Source: Marinococcus luteus (GTDB lineage Bacteria > Bacillota > Bacilli > Bacillales > Marinococcaceae). From it: a DNA stretch of 64,000 nt. Made by a program: the position numbers and the translations under genes. Each line of letters begins with the position of its first letter. The stretch's first letter is position 1. The stretch is from positions 310,001 through 374,000 of the forward strand of contig NZ_FNNC01000001.1 of the NCBI RefSeq assembly GCF_900106595.1, read 5' to 3'. The notes beneath the pieces are model-generated. The model searched no databases, had not been told where the DNA came from, and was given only the letters and a program-made list of their open reading frames with translations. This document shows, one piece after another, positions 40,615 to 49,366 of this stretch.

Positions 40615-40679
40615 GGAAACGTTTCCACTTTATCCAGGAAAGGTTCCCTTTTATTATATCTTAAAATGGAAACGTTTCC
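40615..40679 (+). promoter_or_regulatory. Double LacI-type operator of the sucrose operon
   Basis: GGAAACGTTTCC occurs at 40615-40626 and 40668-40679, centre to centre 53 bp (about five helical turns). An imperfect third copy, GGAAAGGTTCCC, is at 40637-40648. The spacing suits looping or cooperative binding of the LacI protein. Confidence 0.8.
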
Positions 40680-40704
40680 GTTAAATTGTTTAGGAGGTTA
40701 ATTG

Positions 40705-42123
40705 ATGGCTAAAAATGCAAAAAAAGTAGCTGAAACTATTCTCGCCAGCATTGGGGGAGAAAAGAACATCCGAAAATTATCCCACTGTGCTACACGCTTA
40801 CGTTTGGAATTGCATGACGATAAACTGCTTAATAAAGATCGGTTAGAAACGGTGGATGGCATTAGCGGTTACTTCTTCAAAAGTGGACAGCATCAAATTA
40901 TTTTAGGCACTGGTTTCGTGGATAAGGTATTTGCTGAACTAATTCGTATGGGAGTGAAGGAAGAATCGGAAAGCGGTGAATCGGTTTCCGATTCTTCCGA
41001 GGCAGACGAAGCAGGAGGGAGGAAGTCCTCTTTCCAGCAAATGACGAAAACATTTGCGAATATTTTCATACCGATCATTCCCGTTCTTATTGCGACAGGA
41101 CTGCTGATGGGGCTTCGGGGGCTGTTAGTAGATGGTCTGGGCATTGAATTATCAGACACACTTCTGAACCTTTCTCAAGTATTAACAGACACTGCCTTTG
41201 TCTTTATTCCCGTTTTAGTTACATGGAGCGCTATGAAACAATTTGGCGGGTCCCCTATTATAGGTATCGCTTTAGGTTTAATGCTGGTTTCTCCTGTGCT
41301 CCCGGATAAATGGGACGTTACTTTTGGCGACGCGGAACCATTGATTTTTTCACTGCCCGGTTTTGATATCCCGATTACTGGTTTTCAAAGCACGATTTTA
41401 CCAGCCGTATTCATGGGATGGATAGCAGCGAAAATTGAAAAAGCGGCAAAAAAAGTAATACCGGATCTATTGGATTTGTTATTGACTCCGTTTCTCACCC
41501 TGCTACTTTCAATGTTACTTGGGCTGGTTATTGTCGGACCAGTGATTTTAAGTATTGAAGAAATGCTTTCTTCCTTTATTCTGTTCTTTTTCGAGCTGCC
41601 ATTTGGCCTTGGTGGAGTTGTATATGGAGGGCTCATCCAATTTTTGACCATTACAGGAATGCATCACACCATGGTGCCGATTAGCGTACAGATGGTGGCA
41701 GAATCTGGATATGATCTTATTAATCCAATCGGTACTGCTGCAATCGCAGGACAGGCTGGGGCAGGATTAGCTGTGGTTTTTCATCAACGAAACAAAATTA
41801 AGCGAACCAATATGGTGGGATCAGTCATTCCTGCATTTTTTGGTATTACAGAACCGGTTATGTTTGCGATTAATCTGCCGAAAGTCAGCCCGTTTCTCCT
41901 CGGGTGTCTTGGTGGGGCTGTAGGCGGATGGCTGGCATCTTTATGGGGATTAGCCGCTGCCGGTACTGGCACAACAATGCTTCCAGGCGCACTTTTATAC
42001 CTTGGAGACGGATTCTTTCTGTACATTGTGGTAATCCTTGTAGCTCTGAGTACATCGCTGCTCAGCACGCTCCTCGTTTTTCGCGAACCATCACCAACGC
42101 AGCAGGAAGTCTCAAAAGTATAA
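40705..42123 (+). CDS. scrA: PTS sucrose-type transporter subunit IIBC
   Basis: 472 residues. IIB domain first (residues 1-85) with the phosphocysteine in LSHCATRLRLEL, a serine/glutamate-rich linker, then the glucose/sucrose-superfamily IIC domain with IPIIPVLIATGLLMGLRGLL, TWSAMKQFGGSPIIGIALGL, GMHHTMVPISVQMV and the GITEPVMFAI motif. No IIA domain or gene is in the operon, so a general glucose-type IIA must supply phosphate. ATG 40705 is preferred (AGGAGG seven bases upstream) over TTG 40702. Sucrose is inferred from the coupled hydrolase. Confidence 0.9.
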   Translation: MAKNAKKVAETILASIGGEKNIRKLSHCATRLRLELHDDKLLNKDRLETVDGISGYFFKSGQHQIILGTGFVDKVFAELIRMGVKEESESGESVSDSSEADEAGGRKSSFQQMTKTFANIFIPIIPVLIATGLLMGLRGLLVDGLGIELSDTLLNLSQVLTDTAFVFIPVLVTWSAMKQFGGSPIIGIALGLMLVSPVLPDKWDVTFGDAEPLIFSLPGFDIPITGFQSTILPAVFMGWIAAKIEKAAKKVIPDLLDLLLTPFLTLLLSMLLGLVIVGPVILSIEEMLSSFILFFFELPFGLGGVVYGGLIQFLTITGMHHTMVPISVQMVAESGYDLINPIGTAAIAGQAGAGLAVVFHQRNKIKRTNMVGSVIPAFFGITEPVMFAINLPKVSPFLLGCLGGAVGGWLASLWGLAAAGTGTTMLPGALLYLGDGFFLYIVVILVALSTSLLSTLLVFREPSPTQQEVSKV

Positions 42124-42152
42124 ACACGTTGTGAAGAAAGGATTGTTTTGCC

Positions 42153-43601
42153 GTGCTATCACCGATCGACTTTACGAACCGAAAAAACCGTTTTCTTTCC
42201 ATGCAGGATATTTCTGCTGATTATGTAATAGAGATGAAAAACAAAGTCAGCAACGATCCTTATTATCCCAGTTACCATATTGCACCTAAACATGGGCTGC
42301 TGAATGATCCTAATGGTCTCGTGTACCATGAAGGCCGTCATCACATTTTCTATCAATGGTTTCCACTCGGGCCCGTGCATGGTTTAAAACATTGGTATCA
42401 CGTATCTACAGAAGATTTCATTACATTTAAAGACCACGGCTTAGCCCTGGCTCCAAGTGAAAAATTTGATTCTCATGGTTGCTACTCAGGATGCGCCTAT
42501 GTAAAGGATAGCGAGGTACATGTACTTTATACAGGAAACCATTTAACCGAAGATGGGCAAGTCGAACAAAGTCAAATTCATGCTCTAATGAATCAGGAAA
42601 TGGAGATTTCGGACAAAGCGCTCGTTCTCCCGGAGCCGCCAGACCATTTTAAAGAAAATTTTCGTGACCCTTTTATATTTGTTCATGAAGAAGAATATTA
42701 TATGCTGGTCGGTGGCGAGCAAACAAATGGCTGCGGGGCGCTGGCTGTTTATAAAGGAGAAAGTATTGAGGACCTTCATTATCAAGGAGCATTACAAACA
42801 GGATTTGGTCAGCTGGGATTTATGTGGGAGTGTCCGAATTACTTTGAGGACCATGGTCATGGGGTATTAATTTTTTCTCCCCAGGGCGAGATGCCAAAAA
42901 CGAAATACGATTATAATAATGTGTTTTCCTCAGTATATGCTGTAGGGAATCCAATGGACAAAAAAACGATGTTTTTTGACGCTGTGGAATACCAGGAAAT
43001 AGACAAGGGGTTTGATTTTTATGCCCCGCAAATATACAAGGATCATAATGACCGCCGTATTTTAATCGGGTGGCTCGGCAATTCTAAAAGTGCTTACCCT
43101 ACCGACAAAAATATGTGGGCCCATATGCTGACCCTGCCCAGAGAAATTCATGTTAAAAATCAACGCATGATTCAAACTCCTCTGGAGGAGCTGCAGGAAT
43201 TACGCTCTTTTCAGGAAACTATCCGTCCGGTTCATGAGATACAAAATGGCTCTTTTGAATTGGAGATACAAATTGAAAAGGACTTTGAAATTAGTTTTAT
43301 GAACAGTGAAGGAGATGCAGTTGTTTTTTCCTCGAATGGAGAAGAATACTGTTTGAATCGTTCCCAAATGACACAATTATACGCCGAAGCATACGGAACG
43401 GTTCGTTATGCTCGACGCCAGATGAACTCTAGTCATTGGATTAGAATCTTTACAGACCAATCGAGCCTGGAGATATTTTGTGATAACGGAGAAACTGTGT
43501 TTACCAGCAGATTTTTTATTGAAAATTTAAATACTATTAGGTCAACTGGAGTGACAGGGTGGCTATATGGATTAAAAGCTATTCATATGAGTGAAGAGTA
43601 G
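42153..43601 (+). CDS. scrB: Sucrose-6-phosphate hydrolase (GH32)
   Basis: Cleaves sucrose 6-phosphate from the PTS into glucose 6-phosphate and fructose. 482 residues: five-bladed propeller with the nucleophile in GLLNDPNGLVYH (near residue 50), the transition-state aspartate in NFRDPF (near 170) and the acid/base glutamate in MWECPN (near 226), followed by the beta-sandwich domain (VHEIQNGSFELEIQIEKDFE; IRIFTDQSSLEIFCDNGE). A GTG start behind AAAGGA, 30 bases after EIIBC. No fructokinase gene follows, so fructose must be phosphorylated elsewhere. Confidence 0.94.
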   Translation: MLSPIDFTNRKNRFLSMQDISADYVIEMKNKVSNDPYYPSYHIAPKHGLLNDPNGLVYHEGRHHIFYQWFPLGPVHGLKHWYHVSTEDFITFKDHGLALAPSEKFDSHGCYSGCAYVKDSEVHVLYTGNHLTEDGQVEQSQIHALMNQEMEISDKALVLPEPPDHFKENFRDPFIFVHEEEYYMLVGGEQTNGCGALAVYKGESIEDLHYQGALQTGFGQLGFMWECPNYFEDHGHGVLIFSPQGEMPKTKYDYNNVFSSVYAVGNPMDKKTMFFDAVEYQEIDKGFDFYAPQIYKDHNDRRILIGWLGNSKSAYPTDKNMWAHMLTLPREIHVKNQRMIQTPLEELQELRSFQETIRPVHEIQNGSFELEIQIEKDFEISFMNSEGDAVVFSSNGEEYCLNRSQMTQLYAEAYGTVRYARRQMNSSHWIRIFTDQSSLEIFCDNGETVFTSRFFIENLNTIRSTGVTGWLYGLKAIHMSEE

Positions 43602-43977
43602 TTTATTTGATTCTTATTCTAAACAACAATTAAATAAAACAGAACGCAGCAAAAAGTATACTGCGAAGCCTGCCACGCTGGGGGAGAATTTGTAAAGTCC
43701 ACCTTCATATTTACAGTCATCGGCTATAAAGAGATGTATGGTGCCTCCCGAGAAGGACCGTGATTAGTTTTAACAAGGTATACCCTGAGAAGGAAAAGGT
43801 CATATATGAACCGATGTCAGACCCTTATGAATTCATTGCACGAAAAACCACACGGGCTGACAGGTAGTGAACTTTTCCCTGTGTCATCAGGCGCGTGTCA
43901 TTCTGTTTTGCGGCAGACAGTAAACAGGGACCGGAAACAGACGATATAAAGAGTAAGGACGTCTGGGAGGGATACAA
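43602..43977. other. 376-bp interval after the sucrose operon
   Basis: No supported gene and no clear terminator of the sucrose operon. Composition shifts from AT-rich to GC-richer towards 43900, at the edge of the GGDEF unit. Confidence 0.45.
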
Positions 43978-44115
43978 ATGCCAGCATCTTATGAACGATG
44001 CCTGCCGCCACAGCGCGGAGGCTCGATGTTTTTTGAAAACGACGAGTCTCCGGCGGACCTCGCCGCCTACTTTTCCACATACAAAGAAAACCAGCCGGAT
44101 AATGTATATACGTGA
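43978..44115 (+). CDS. 45-residue ORF coupled to the diguanylate cyclase
   Basis: MPASYERCLPPQRGGSMFFE at the start, then NDESPADLAAYFSTYKENQP and DNVYT. A good ribosome site (GGGAGGGATAC) precedes ATG 43978, and its TGA overlaps the first codons of the GGDEF gene by 14 bases, which itself has no ribosome site. Composition looks like a real small acidic protein. Role unknown; it could be a regulator of the cyclase or only a translational driver. Confidence 0.5.
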   Translation: MPASYERCLPPQRGGSMFFENDESPADLAAYFSTYKENQPDNVYT

Positions 44116-45139
44116 ATCCTCGTGGAAAGCACCGGGCTTTGAGTATGTGTTTCACTTTCTGGCTATTCGTCGTCATAGGGGGATCCTGTATTTCCTTTAC
44201 CTGTTATTTATGGGCGTACTGATTGTCGACAGCTTCGTGGCGATAGATCTGCCGTGGCCGGTGCTGGGCGTTTGGTTGTTATTTATCAGCAGTGGTCTGT
44301 ATTGGATGCAACTGGGAGCCCGGCGTCGCCAGTCGGTTCCGCTGACGTTCTTTGTGATGAGCTGTATGGGCTGGTGGGCCGGCGCTGTTCTTGTTACCGG
44401 GGGTTTGGATAGCCCATTCGTGCATTACGGCCAGGTGTTGTGGGTATTGAGTGCCCTATCGGCGTCGATTCGGCTGAATATCGTGGGTGGGATAACTCTG
44501 GGGTTGACGCTGCTGATTAGTCTGGGCAGAAGCCCTGTAACGGGAAGCGACGTGCTGGAGACCGGCAGCGTTGTAGCGATTCACGGGTTGACGCTCGCCT
44601 TTGGCGTGCTGATAGCCGTGGCAATGCAGCGGTACCAGGCATGGATGTCCCACTGGCAGGAGCAGGCGCACACCGATCATTTGACCGGACTGGCAAATCG
44701 GCCCGGATGGTTGGCCTGGTGGCAGCGCATCGCACCAACGAAGGGCTGGCTGAGAGTCATGGACCTGAATAACTTCAAAGCTTTGAATGATACGTACGGT
44801 CATGAGCGTGGAGATCAGGTTTTGGCGGCGGTCGCCGAAGAGCTGTCGAATGCCTTGCCGACGGAAGCTTTTGCGGCCCGCATTGGCGGGGATGAATTTT
44901 TGATCTATCTTCCGGGCGGGCAGACGGAATCCGAAGCAGGGGAAACCGTACGCCGGTTGACCCTGCGTGCGGGCCAGGCGGTGCAGCTGCCGGTAACAGC
45001 AGCGCTGGGGTTAGTGCAGGTGACCCCGGGGCATTGCGACTTTCAAGAGCTGTATCGGCGGGCAGATGCCCATATGTACGAGCAGAAACAGACCCGGGCG
45101 TCTTTTACCGTGGATGCTTCGACCCAGTCCCGAACCTAA
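44102..45139 (+). CDS. Membrane-bound diguanylate cyclase (GGDEF)
   Basis: 345 residues from ATG 44102. N-terminal half with about six hydrophobic segments (ILYFLYLLFMGVLIVDSFVA to HGLTLAFGVLIAVAMQRYQA), an uncharacterised membrane sensor. The GGDEF domain follows: DHLTGLANRPGWLAWWQ, VMDLNNFKALNDTYGHERGD and ARIGGDEFLIYLPGG, with the intact active-site motif. The RxxD inhibitory site five residues before GGDEF is absent (PTEAFAAR), so product inhibition at that site is unlikely. GC-richer than both neighbours, possibly acquired. Translation likely depends on the upstream 45-residue ORF. Confidence 0.88.
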   Translation: MYIRESSWKAPGFEYVFHFLAIRRHRGILYFLYLLFMGVLIVDSFVAIDLPWPVLGVWLLFISSGLYWMQLGARRRQSVPLTFFVMSCMGWWAGAVLVTGGLDSPFVHYGQVLWVLSALSASIRLNIVGGITLGLTLLISLGRSPVTGSDVLETGSVVAIHGLTLAFGVLIAVAMQRYQAWMSHWQEQAHTDHLTGLANRPGWLAWWQRIAPTKGWLRVMDLNNFKALNDTYGHERGDQVLAAVAEELSNALPTEAFAARIGGDEFLIYLPGGQTESEAGETVRRLTLRAGQAVQLPVTAALGLVQVTPGHCDFQELYRRADAHMYEQKQTRASFTVDASTQSRT

Positions 45140-45457
45140 ATGAAACCTCCCTCAGCGTCCGCGCTGGGGGCTGTTGTCGTGTTTCAGCTACGGCTCGTGG
45201 AGGAAAAAAGAATAAGCTGGAAAAGAAGATTTTGGCAGGACTCTTTTAGACTTTTTCCAGTAAGCAGCATCGCCAAAGGAACTCTTCCTAATAAAGCGGG
45301 TATGCTCAAATATTAAAATAAAGACGAGCAGGTAGGAAACCTACGATACTCGCCTTTGCTCCCTTTTATCATGCCATTTATTTGAAACGTCTGACTGAAG
45401 CTTTTAGTTTTGCCCCACGAATAAAGAATAACTGTTCACCCTGGCATGAAACGATAC
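45140..45457. other. 318-bp interval between convergent genes
   Basis: A CCTCAGCG/CGCTGGGG hairpin at about 45147-45170 without a T tract and an imperfect AAAGACGAG/CTCGCCTTT structure at about 45321-45356 may end transcription of the flanking genes. No gene seen. Confidence 0.45.
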
Positions 45458-45772
45458 TTACGCCTGGGGGACTACTTTTGCTACTTGTACGGCCCATATA
45501 ACGTTATAAATCATGATTACGATCTGAATAAATGCAATGGACGAAAAGAGGAGCCAGAAAAGAAACGAGTACATAAATACACCGTCGGACAAGTATACCC
45601 AGAAGCTGAGGCCAAGGAACATCAGTGCGGGAATCAAGTGGGAAATCAGGGCCCTCCTGGCATGGGACCGGGAAAAATCGTCCCCTGCGATGAGAACAAT
45701 CAAGGGCAATAAAACTGGGGCAAAAAACACGCTAATATAGGAAATAATAGAAGAAATTTGGGAGGACGTCAT
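45458..45772 (-). CDS. DUF4870 (Tic20-like) membrane protein
   Basis: 104 residues with three to four membrane segments: ISYISVFFAPVLLPLIVLIA, then DDFSRSHARRALISHLIPAL (the conserved H-A-R-R-A-L-x-x-H block of the family), MFLGLSFWVYL and FWLLFSSIAFIQIVIMIYNVIWA. DUF4870 proteins are small membrane proteins of unknown role. The ATG at 45772 has AAAGGAGGTGATTTCG ahead; the earlier GTG is part of that ribosome site. Monocistronic. Confidence 0.88.
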   Translation of the reverse strand: MTSSQISSIISYISVFFAPVLLPLIVLIAGDDFSRSHARRALISHLIPALMFLGLSFWVYLSDGVFMYSFLFWLLFSSIAFIQIVIMIYNVIWAVQVAKVVPQA

Positions 45773-46617
45773 CGAAATCACCTCCTTTCGCTAAGCTAGA
45801 GGCAAGTTCTGTTCCTGGTTAGCTTTATGGAAGTCGGACTTCAATTGGCTGGGATATTTCCTGCAGTAGGCAAGGGAATATTCATCATTCATCGGCTTCA
45901 TGTGTTTCACCACACGGCACGGTCATGAAAACATGAAGAGTGGGGCGGATATAAAAGGTGATAAATCCATTCCTCGAATGGCATGGCGTTGGGGTGGTCA
46001 TTGGGAAGAGGAGCGAGCAGGGACGTGCTGCAAAATAAACGTATAATAGATGGGCCGTCATGCGGCGAAGGGGAATCGACACTCTCTTTTCCTTATTTGA
46101 AGCGCCTGTGGTAACTGCATGGAAGAGAAGAGGAAGTTGTAGGTTTATGCCAGTAAAGAAGTCTCGATAAACTGTATACATTGAGAATATAAGGGAGGCT
46201 TCCTGTCTTGTTAATTTCCAGTATGCAGGTTTGAAAATGATTTTCATCCACCCAAACAACGGATGAGAGACTCATCCTAAATGCTCAAGCTAACTATTTC
46301 TATTTGTACACGGGAAAATCATCCATACCATTTGTCTCGTGCGCTAAAGCAGGAAAATTGTCCTTAAATGAATCATGGGTCATTAGTCATTTGATTTTAT
46401 CGTGTACCAATACTGCCCCCAATAAGAGTTAAAAACACCATGGTGGTTTTATTTTTCTATCTTCTCCTAACATAAGACTTAGAGTGCTATGGAAAACTAC
46501 CCATTTACTCTGGTTTTTTCAGAAAACAATTCAAAGTGATTGATATTAATGTAAGGTTTAAAAAACAGAAACGACAGAAAGAAGCTGGCTTCTTTATTAT
46601 GTCTTAAAAAAAGCCAT
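45773..46617. other. 845-bp interval without a convincing gene
   Basis: A 124-codon minus-strand frame (45885-46259) lacks a ribosome site and has unnatural composition. GGATGAG/CTCATCC hairpin at 46261-46277, and AAAGAAGC/GCTTCTTT at about 46577-46596 that may end the minus-strand gene at 46618. Otherwise nothing recognised. Confidence 0.45.
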
Positions 46618-46818
46618 TCAAAACACTGCCTGGAGATTGGTGGCAAGGCCATGACTCAGTTGAAGAAGGGAAGCTGCCAGCAGCAAACTCATAGAGGTCA
46701 TTAGCTGTTTTTGTCTGCGTATTTCTTTTGGTTTTCGGTATTCCCGAAACATTATGATGCCAGCGACAACAATAAGTAAAAAGCAAACAGCGTATATGAT
46801 TATGCTAATTCCACTCAT
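46618..46818 (-). CDS. Small two-segment membrane protein
   Basis: 66 residues: MSGISIIIYAVCFLLIVVAG and IIMF form the first membrane segment, a basic REYRKPKEIRRQKQ loop follows, and MTSMSLLLAASLLQLSHGLA is the second. An excellent ribosome site (AAAGGAGGGACAGC before ATG). No family recognised; likely a real small membrane protein because of the ribosome site and alternating segment layout. Confidence 0.65.
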   Translation of the reverse strand: MSGISIIIYAVCFLLIVVAGIIMFREYRKPKEIRRQKQLMTSMSLLLAASLLQLSHGLATNLQAVF

Positions 46819-47067
46819 GCTGTCCCTCCTTTATTGGACTTCTCCCCGTGTATTTTAAATGTATCCCCTTTAAGTTACAATCATTTCCATCAAAGATTGC
46901 TTTGCAAAATTTTTGCTTGCTTGAATTTATTACATAAATAATATGGGGAAATAAGAATAGAAAATTTTCATTATTAAAAACAGAAAAGTTTCATGAAAAC
47001 TTGAAAATCTGATTTAAATATCAGACAGTTTGTTAATAGGTACAGGTCATTTAGGAGGTGGTTTTGG

Positions 47068-47241
47068 ATGAAATTTGAACGTTTATTGGGGCTGTTTGTT
47101 GCCTTCATTGTCGTTTTAAGGGTGTTTTTTCTCGATGCCCGGGCTTCACTTCCTTTTGTTATTCTACTGGTCATAGCTGTTGTCGCAGGCGTTGTCGCAA
47201 CGTTCTTGGGACATAGGATTTTTCGCCAGAAGAAAACATAA
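47068..47241 (+). CDS. 57-residue membrane protein
   Basis: Starts MKFERLLGLFVAFIVVLRVF, then a short FLDARASLP loop and a second hydrophobic segment FVILLVIAVVAGVVATFLG, ending in basic HRIFRQKKT. A strong TAGGAGGTGG ribosome site lies before the ATG. Membrane topology with basic ends inside. It is followed 24 bases later by the frameshifted small gene at 47265. Unknown function. Confidence 0.7.
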   Translation: MKFERLLGLFVAFIVVLRVFFLDARASLPFVILLVIAVVAGVVATFLGHRIFRQKKT

Positions 47242-47264
47242 AAGAAGAAGCAGGAAGGAAACAG

Positions 47265-47514
47265 ATGCTTATCCTGCTGTGGTGGCGAAGAATTGTTTCA
47301 TTTTTTCGCATTGCTTTGTATTATCATTTACATCGATGTCGATGCCTGGTTGATCAAAGCAACGGAACAAGTCTATCCGTATTTTTCGGCGATGGTAATT
47401 GGAGCACTATATGTATATGTGCCTAAATGGAAGGCCCGCCGGAAATATCGACATGCTGGAGAAAGAAGCATTTTTTCTAATCTACACCTGTGTGAATATT
47501 CATTCATCTACTAA
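47265..47514 (+). CDS. Small membrane protein interrupted by a one-base frameshift
   Basis: ATG 47265 behind AGGAAGGAAAC reads MLILLWWRRIVSFF, then runs into an unnatural frame after the T6 tract at 47301-47306. In the +1 frame the sequence ALLCIIIYIDVDAWLIKATE, QVYPYFSAMVIGALYVYVPK and WKARRKYRHAGERSI continues sensibly to a stop at 47514. Removing one T joins them into an 82-residue two-span membrane protein. Either the base is an assembly error or the gene is inactive. A perfect 15-bp terminator follows. Confidence 0.5.
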
Positions 47515-47557
47515 TAGGTTAACTATAGTTCATATCGGGCACGGTCTATGGCATTTT

Positions 47558-47600
47558 TAAATAATTGCTTCAACATGAAGCAATTATTTAAATTTGTTTT
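47558..47600 (+). terminator. Strong terminator before the beta-oxidation operon
   Basis: TAAATAATTGCTTCA and its exact complement form a 15-bp stem with a 3-base loop (47558-47590), followed by a T-rich tract. Confidence 0.9.
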
Positions 47601-47650
47601 TTTACATACAGTTACTGGCGGAAAAATAAATTCATTTTACTATATAGCTT

Positions 47651-47687
47651 TGAAATCGTTTACATTTTTTGTATTAAGTGATAAATT
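47651..47687 (+). promoter_or_regulatory. Promoter of the beta-oxidation operon overlapped by a cre site
   Basis: TTTACA (47659-47664), 17 bp, TAAATT (47682-47687). TGAAATCGTTTACA (47651-47664) fits the CcpA consensus TGWAANCGNTWWCA and covers the -35 box, so glucose repression of the operon is expected. Confidence 0.7.
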
Positions 47688-47767
47688 TAGAACTGTAAGA
47701 TGAGGATAAAGAAGGGGGTACATTTATGGTGAAGGTTTAGCAGGACAAATACTGTGGGAGGTTGGAC

Positions 47768-49366
47768 ATGGAGATTATTTCATACAATGATTTAAAGAAT
47801 ATTATTACCACTGGAGATATTATTTCCGTCGCAGCTTTATCTGTCGGAAATTTACCAGCAGAAATATTAAAACATATAGTTGAAGAGTACGATGAAACGG
47901 GAAGCCCGGATAACCTTACATTTATCATGGCAAATGATATAAGTGATTACGAGGATGGTATTGATCTTGATGCTTTCGTTCAGCGGGGAATGATCAAACG
48001 GTTAATAACAAGCTTACTCACAGCATCACCAGCTACTATTGATGCGATTAAAAATAATGCAATTGAGACGTATTTTTTTCCTCAGGGCATTCTCGCCGTA
48101 CAATATCGGAATCACTCCGTTTCCTCTCCGGGGATGATTACAAAAATAGGTTTAAATACAAGTGTCGACCCTAGAATTTCGGGCGGAACGGTTAATGATG
48201 CTACTAGCGAGAACTTAGTCTCTGTATTAGAAATCAAGGGTGAAGAATATTTACACTATGACTTCCCTGGCATTGATGCAGCCCTTTTACGGGGAACTTT
48301 TGCTGACGAAAAAGGGAATATTTTCATGACTCATGAGTCCCATTTGGGAGAAGGGTACAGTGTAGCGGCTGCCACGCATCAAAATGGTGGTAAGGTGATT
48401 GTTCAGGTTAAAGAAATTGTTCAAAGCGGCAGTTTTCCCCCTTATGATGTATTTATTCCCGGTGAACTGGTGGATTACGTGGTTATAAATGAAAACCCCG
48501 AATATCATAAGCAGGTGATGCAGGCTTATTATGATCCAGCTTTATCAGGCCACTACCGGGTGCGTGATATACAGGAGCAGCCTATGAAGCTTAGCTCCCG
48601 TAAAATTATTTTAAGACGGGCTGCCCAGTTTTTAAATGAAGGGGATGTAGTCAGTATTGGTTTTGGTATAAATAATGAGCTGCCAAATGTATTGATAGAA
48701 GAGCAGGCGGAGGATTTGGTGCAGCTGAATATTGACACCGGCATATTCGGAGGAATTATCGGCAGCAAAGACCGCTTTGGAATGAACTATAACCTGGACG
48801 CGAGAATGCGTCATGAGCTGACTTGGGATTTTATATACCATGGCGGCCATGATATAGCCTATCTCAGTTTTGCGGAAATCGACCGGCTGGGAAACGTCAA
48901 TGTCTCCTGTTTTGGTAATAAAATGAGCGGAAGTGGCGGGTTTATAGACATAAGTCAAACTGTGAAGACTATTATTTTTTCGGGAACCCTGGTTGCGGGC
49001 AGCCAATCTTCTTGTGAAAATAACCAGTTGATCATTGAACAGGAAGGTCACTCGCATAAATTTGTAAATAATGTACAAAGTGTAGATTTCAACGCAGCGT
49101 ATTCGAGAGAACTGAATCAACAGGTTTTTTATGTGACTGAACGCGCTGTATTCCAATTAGTGGAGGAAGGCTTAAAATTAATTGAAATCGGTCCGGGGTT
49201 GGATTTACAGAAGGATGTTCTATCAAAGATGGATTTTGATCCTATTATTTCTGACGAGTTGAACATTACGGATCAAAATATTTATCAAAATGACTGGGGG
49301 GAATTGAAGCAATCGATCCAACGTCGGAATCATATTGATAAAGGAGAAGATAAATATGAATTATGA
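47768..49366 (+). CDS. Acyl-CoA:acetate/3-ketoacid CoA-transferase (YdiF type) with altered catalytic residue
   Basis: 532 residues, alpha and beta CoA-transferase halves fused. The N-terminal half carries DIISVAALSVGNLPAEILKH and ALLRGTFADEKGNIFMTHES; the C-terminal half REGDVVSIGFGIN-like NEGDVVSIGFGINNELPNVL. In this family the glutamate that forms the CoA thioester sits in T-V-E-x-G-x-x-G-G; here the segment is LNIDTGIFGG, with aspartate in its place, while the following FGMNYNLDA fits. Activity may be changed. ATG 47768 follows GGGAGG by six bases. First gene of the operon, probably activating or recycling short acyl groups. Confidence 0.85.
   Translation: MEIISYNDLKNIITTGDIISVAALSVGNLPAEILKHIVEEYDETGSPDNLTFIMANDISDYEDGIDLDAFVQRGMIKRLITSLLTASPATIDAIKNNAIETYFFPQGILAVQYRNHSVSSPGMITKIGLNTSVDPRISGGTVNDATSENLVSVLEIKGEEYLHYDFPGIDAALLRGTFADEKGNIFMTHESHLGEGYSVAAATHQNGGKVIVQVKEIVQSGSFPPYDVFIPGELVDYVVINENPEYHKQVMQAYYDPALSGHYRVRDIQEQPMKLSSRKIILRRAAQFLNEGDVVSIGFGINNELPNVLIEEQAEDLVQLNIDTGIFGGIIGSKDRFGMNYNLDARMRHELTWDFIYHGGHDIAYLSFAEIDRLGNVNVSCFGNKMSGSGGFIDISQTVKTIIFSGTLVAGSQSSCENNQLIIEQEGHSHKFVNNVQSVDFNAAYSRELNQQVFYVTERAVFQLVEEGLKLIEIGPGLDLQKDVLSKMDFDPIISDELNITDQNIYQNDWGELKQSIQRRNHIDKGEDKYEL

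Noticed and set aside
45885-46259. 124-codon minus-strand open frame
   Set aside because: No ribosome site, erratic composition with many Cys, Phe and Thr, and no domain; most likely non-coding.
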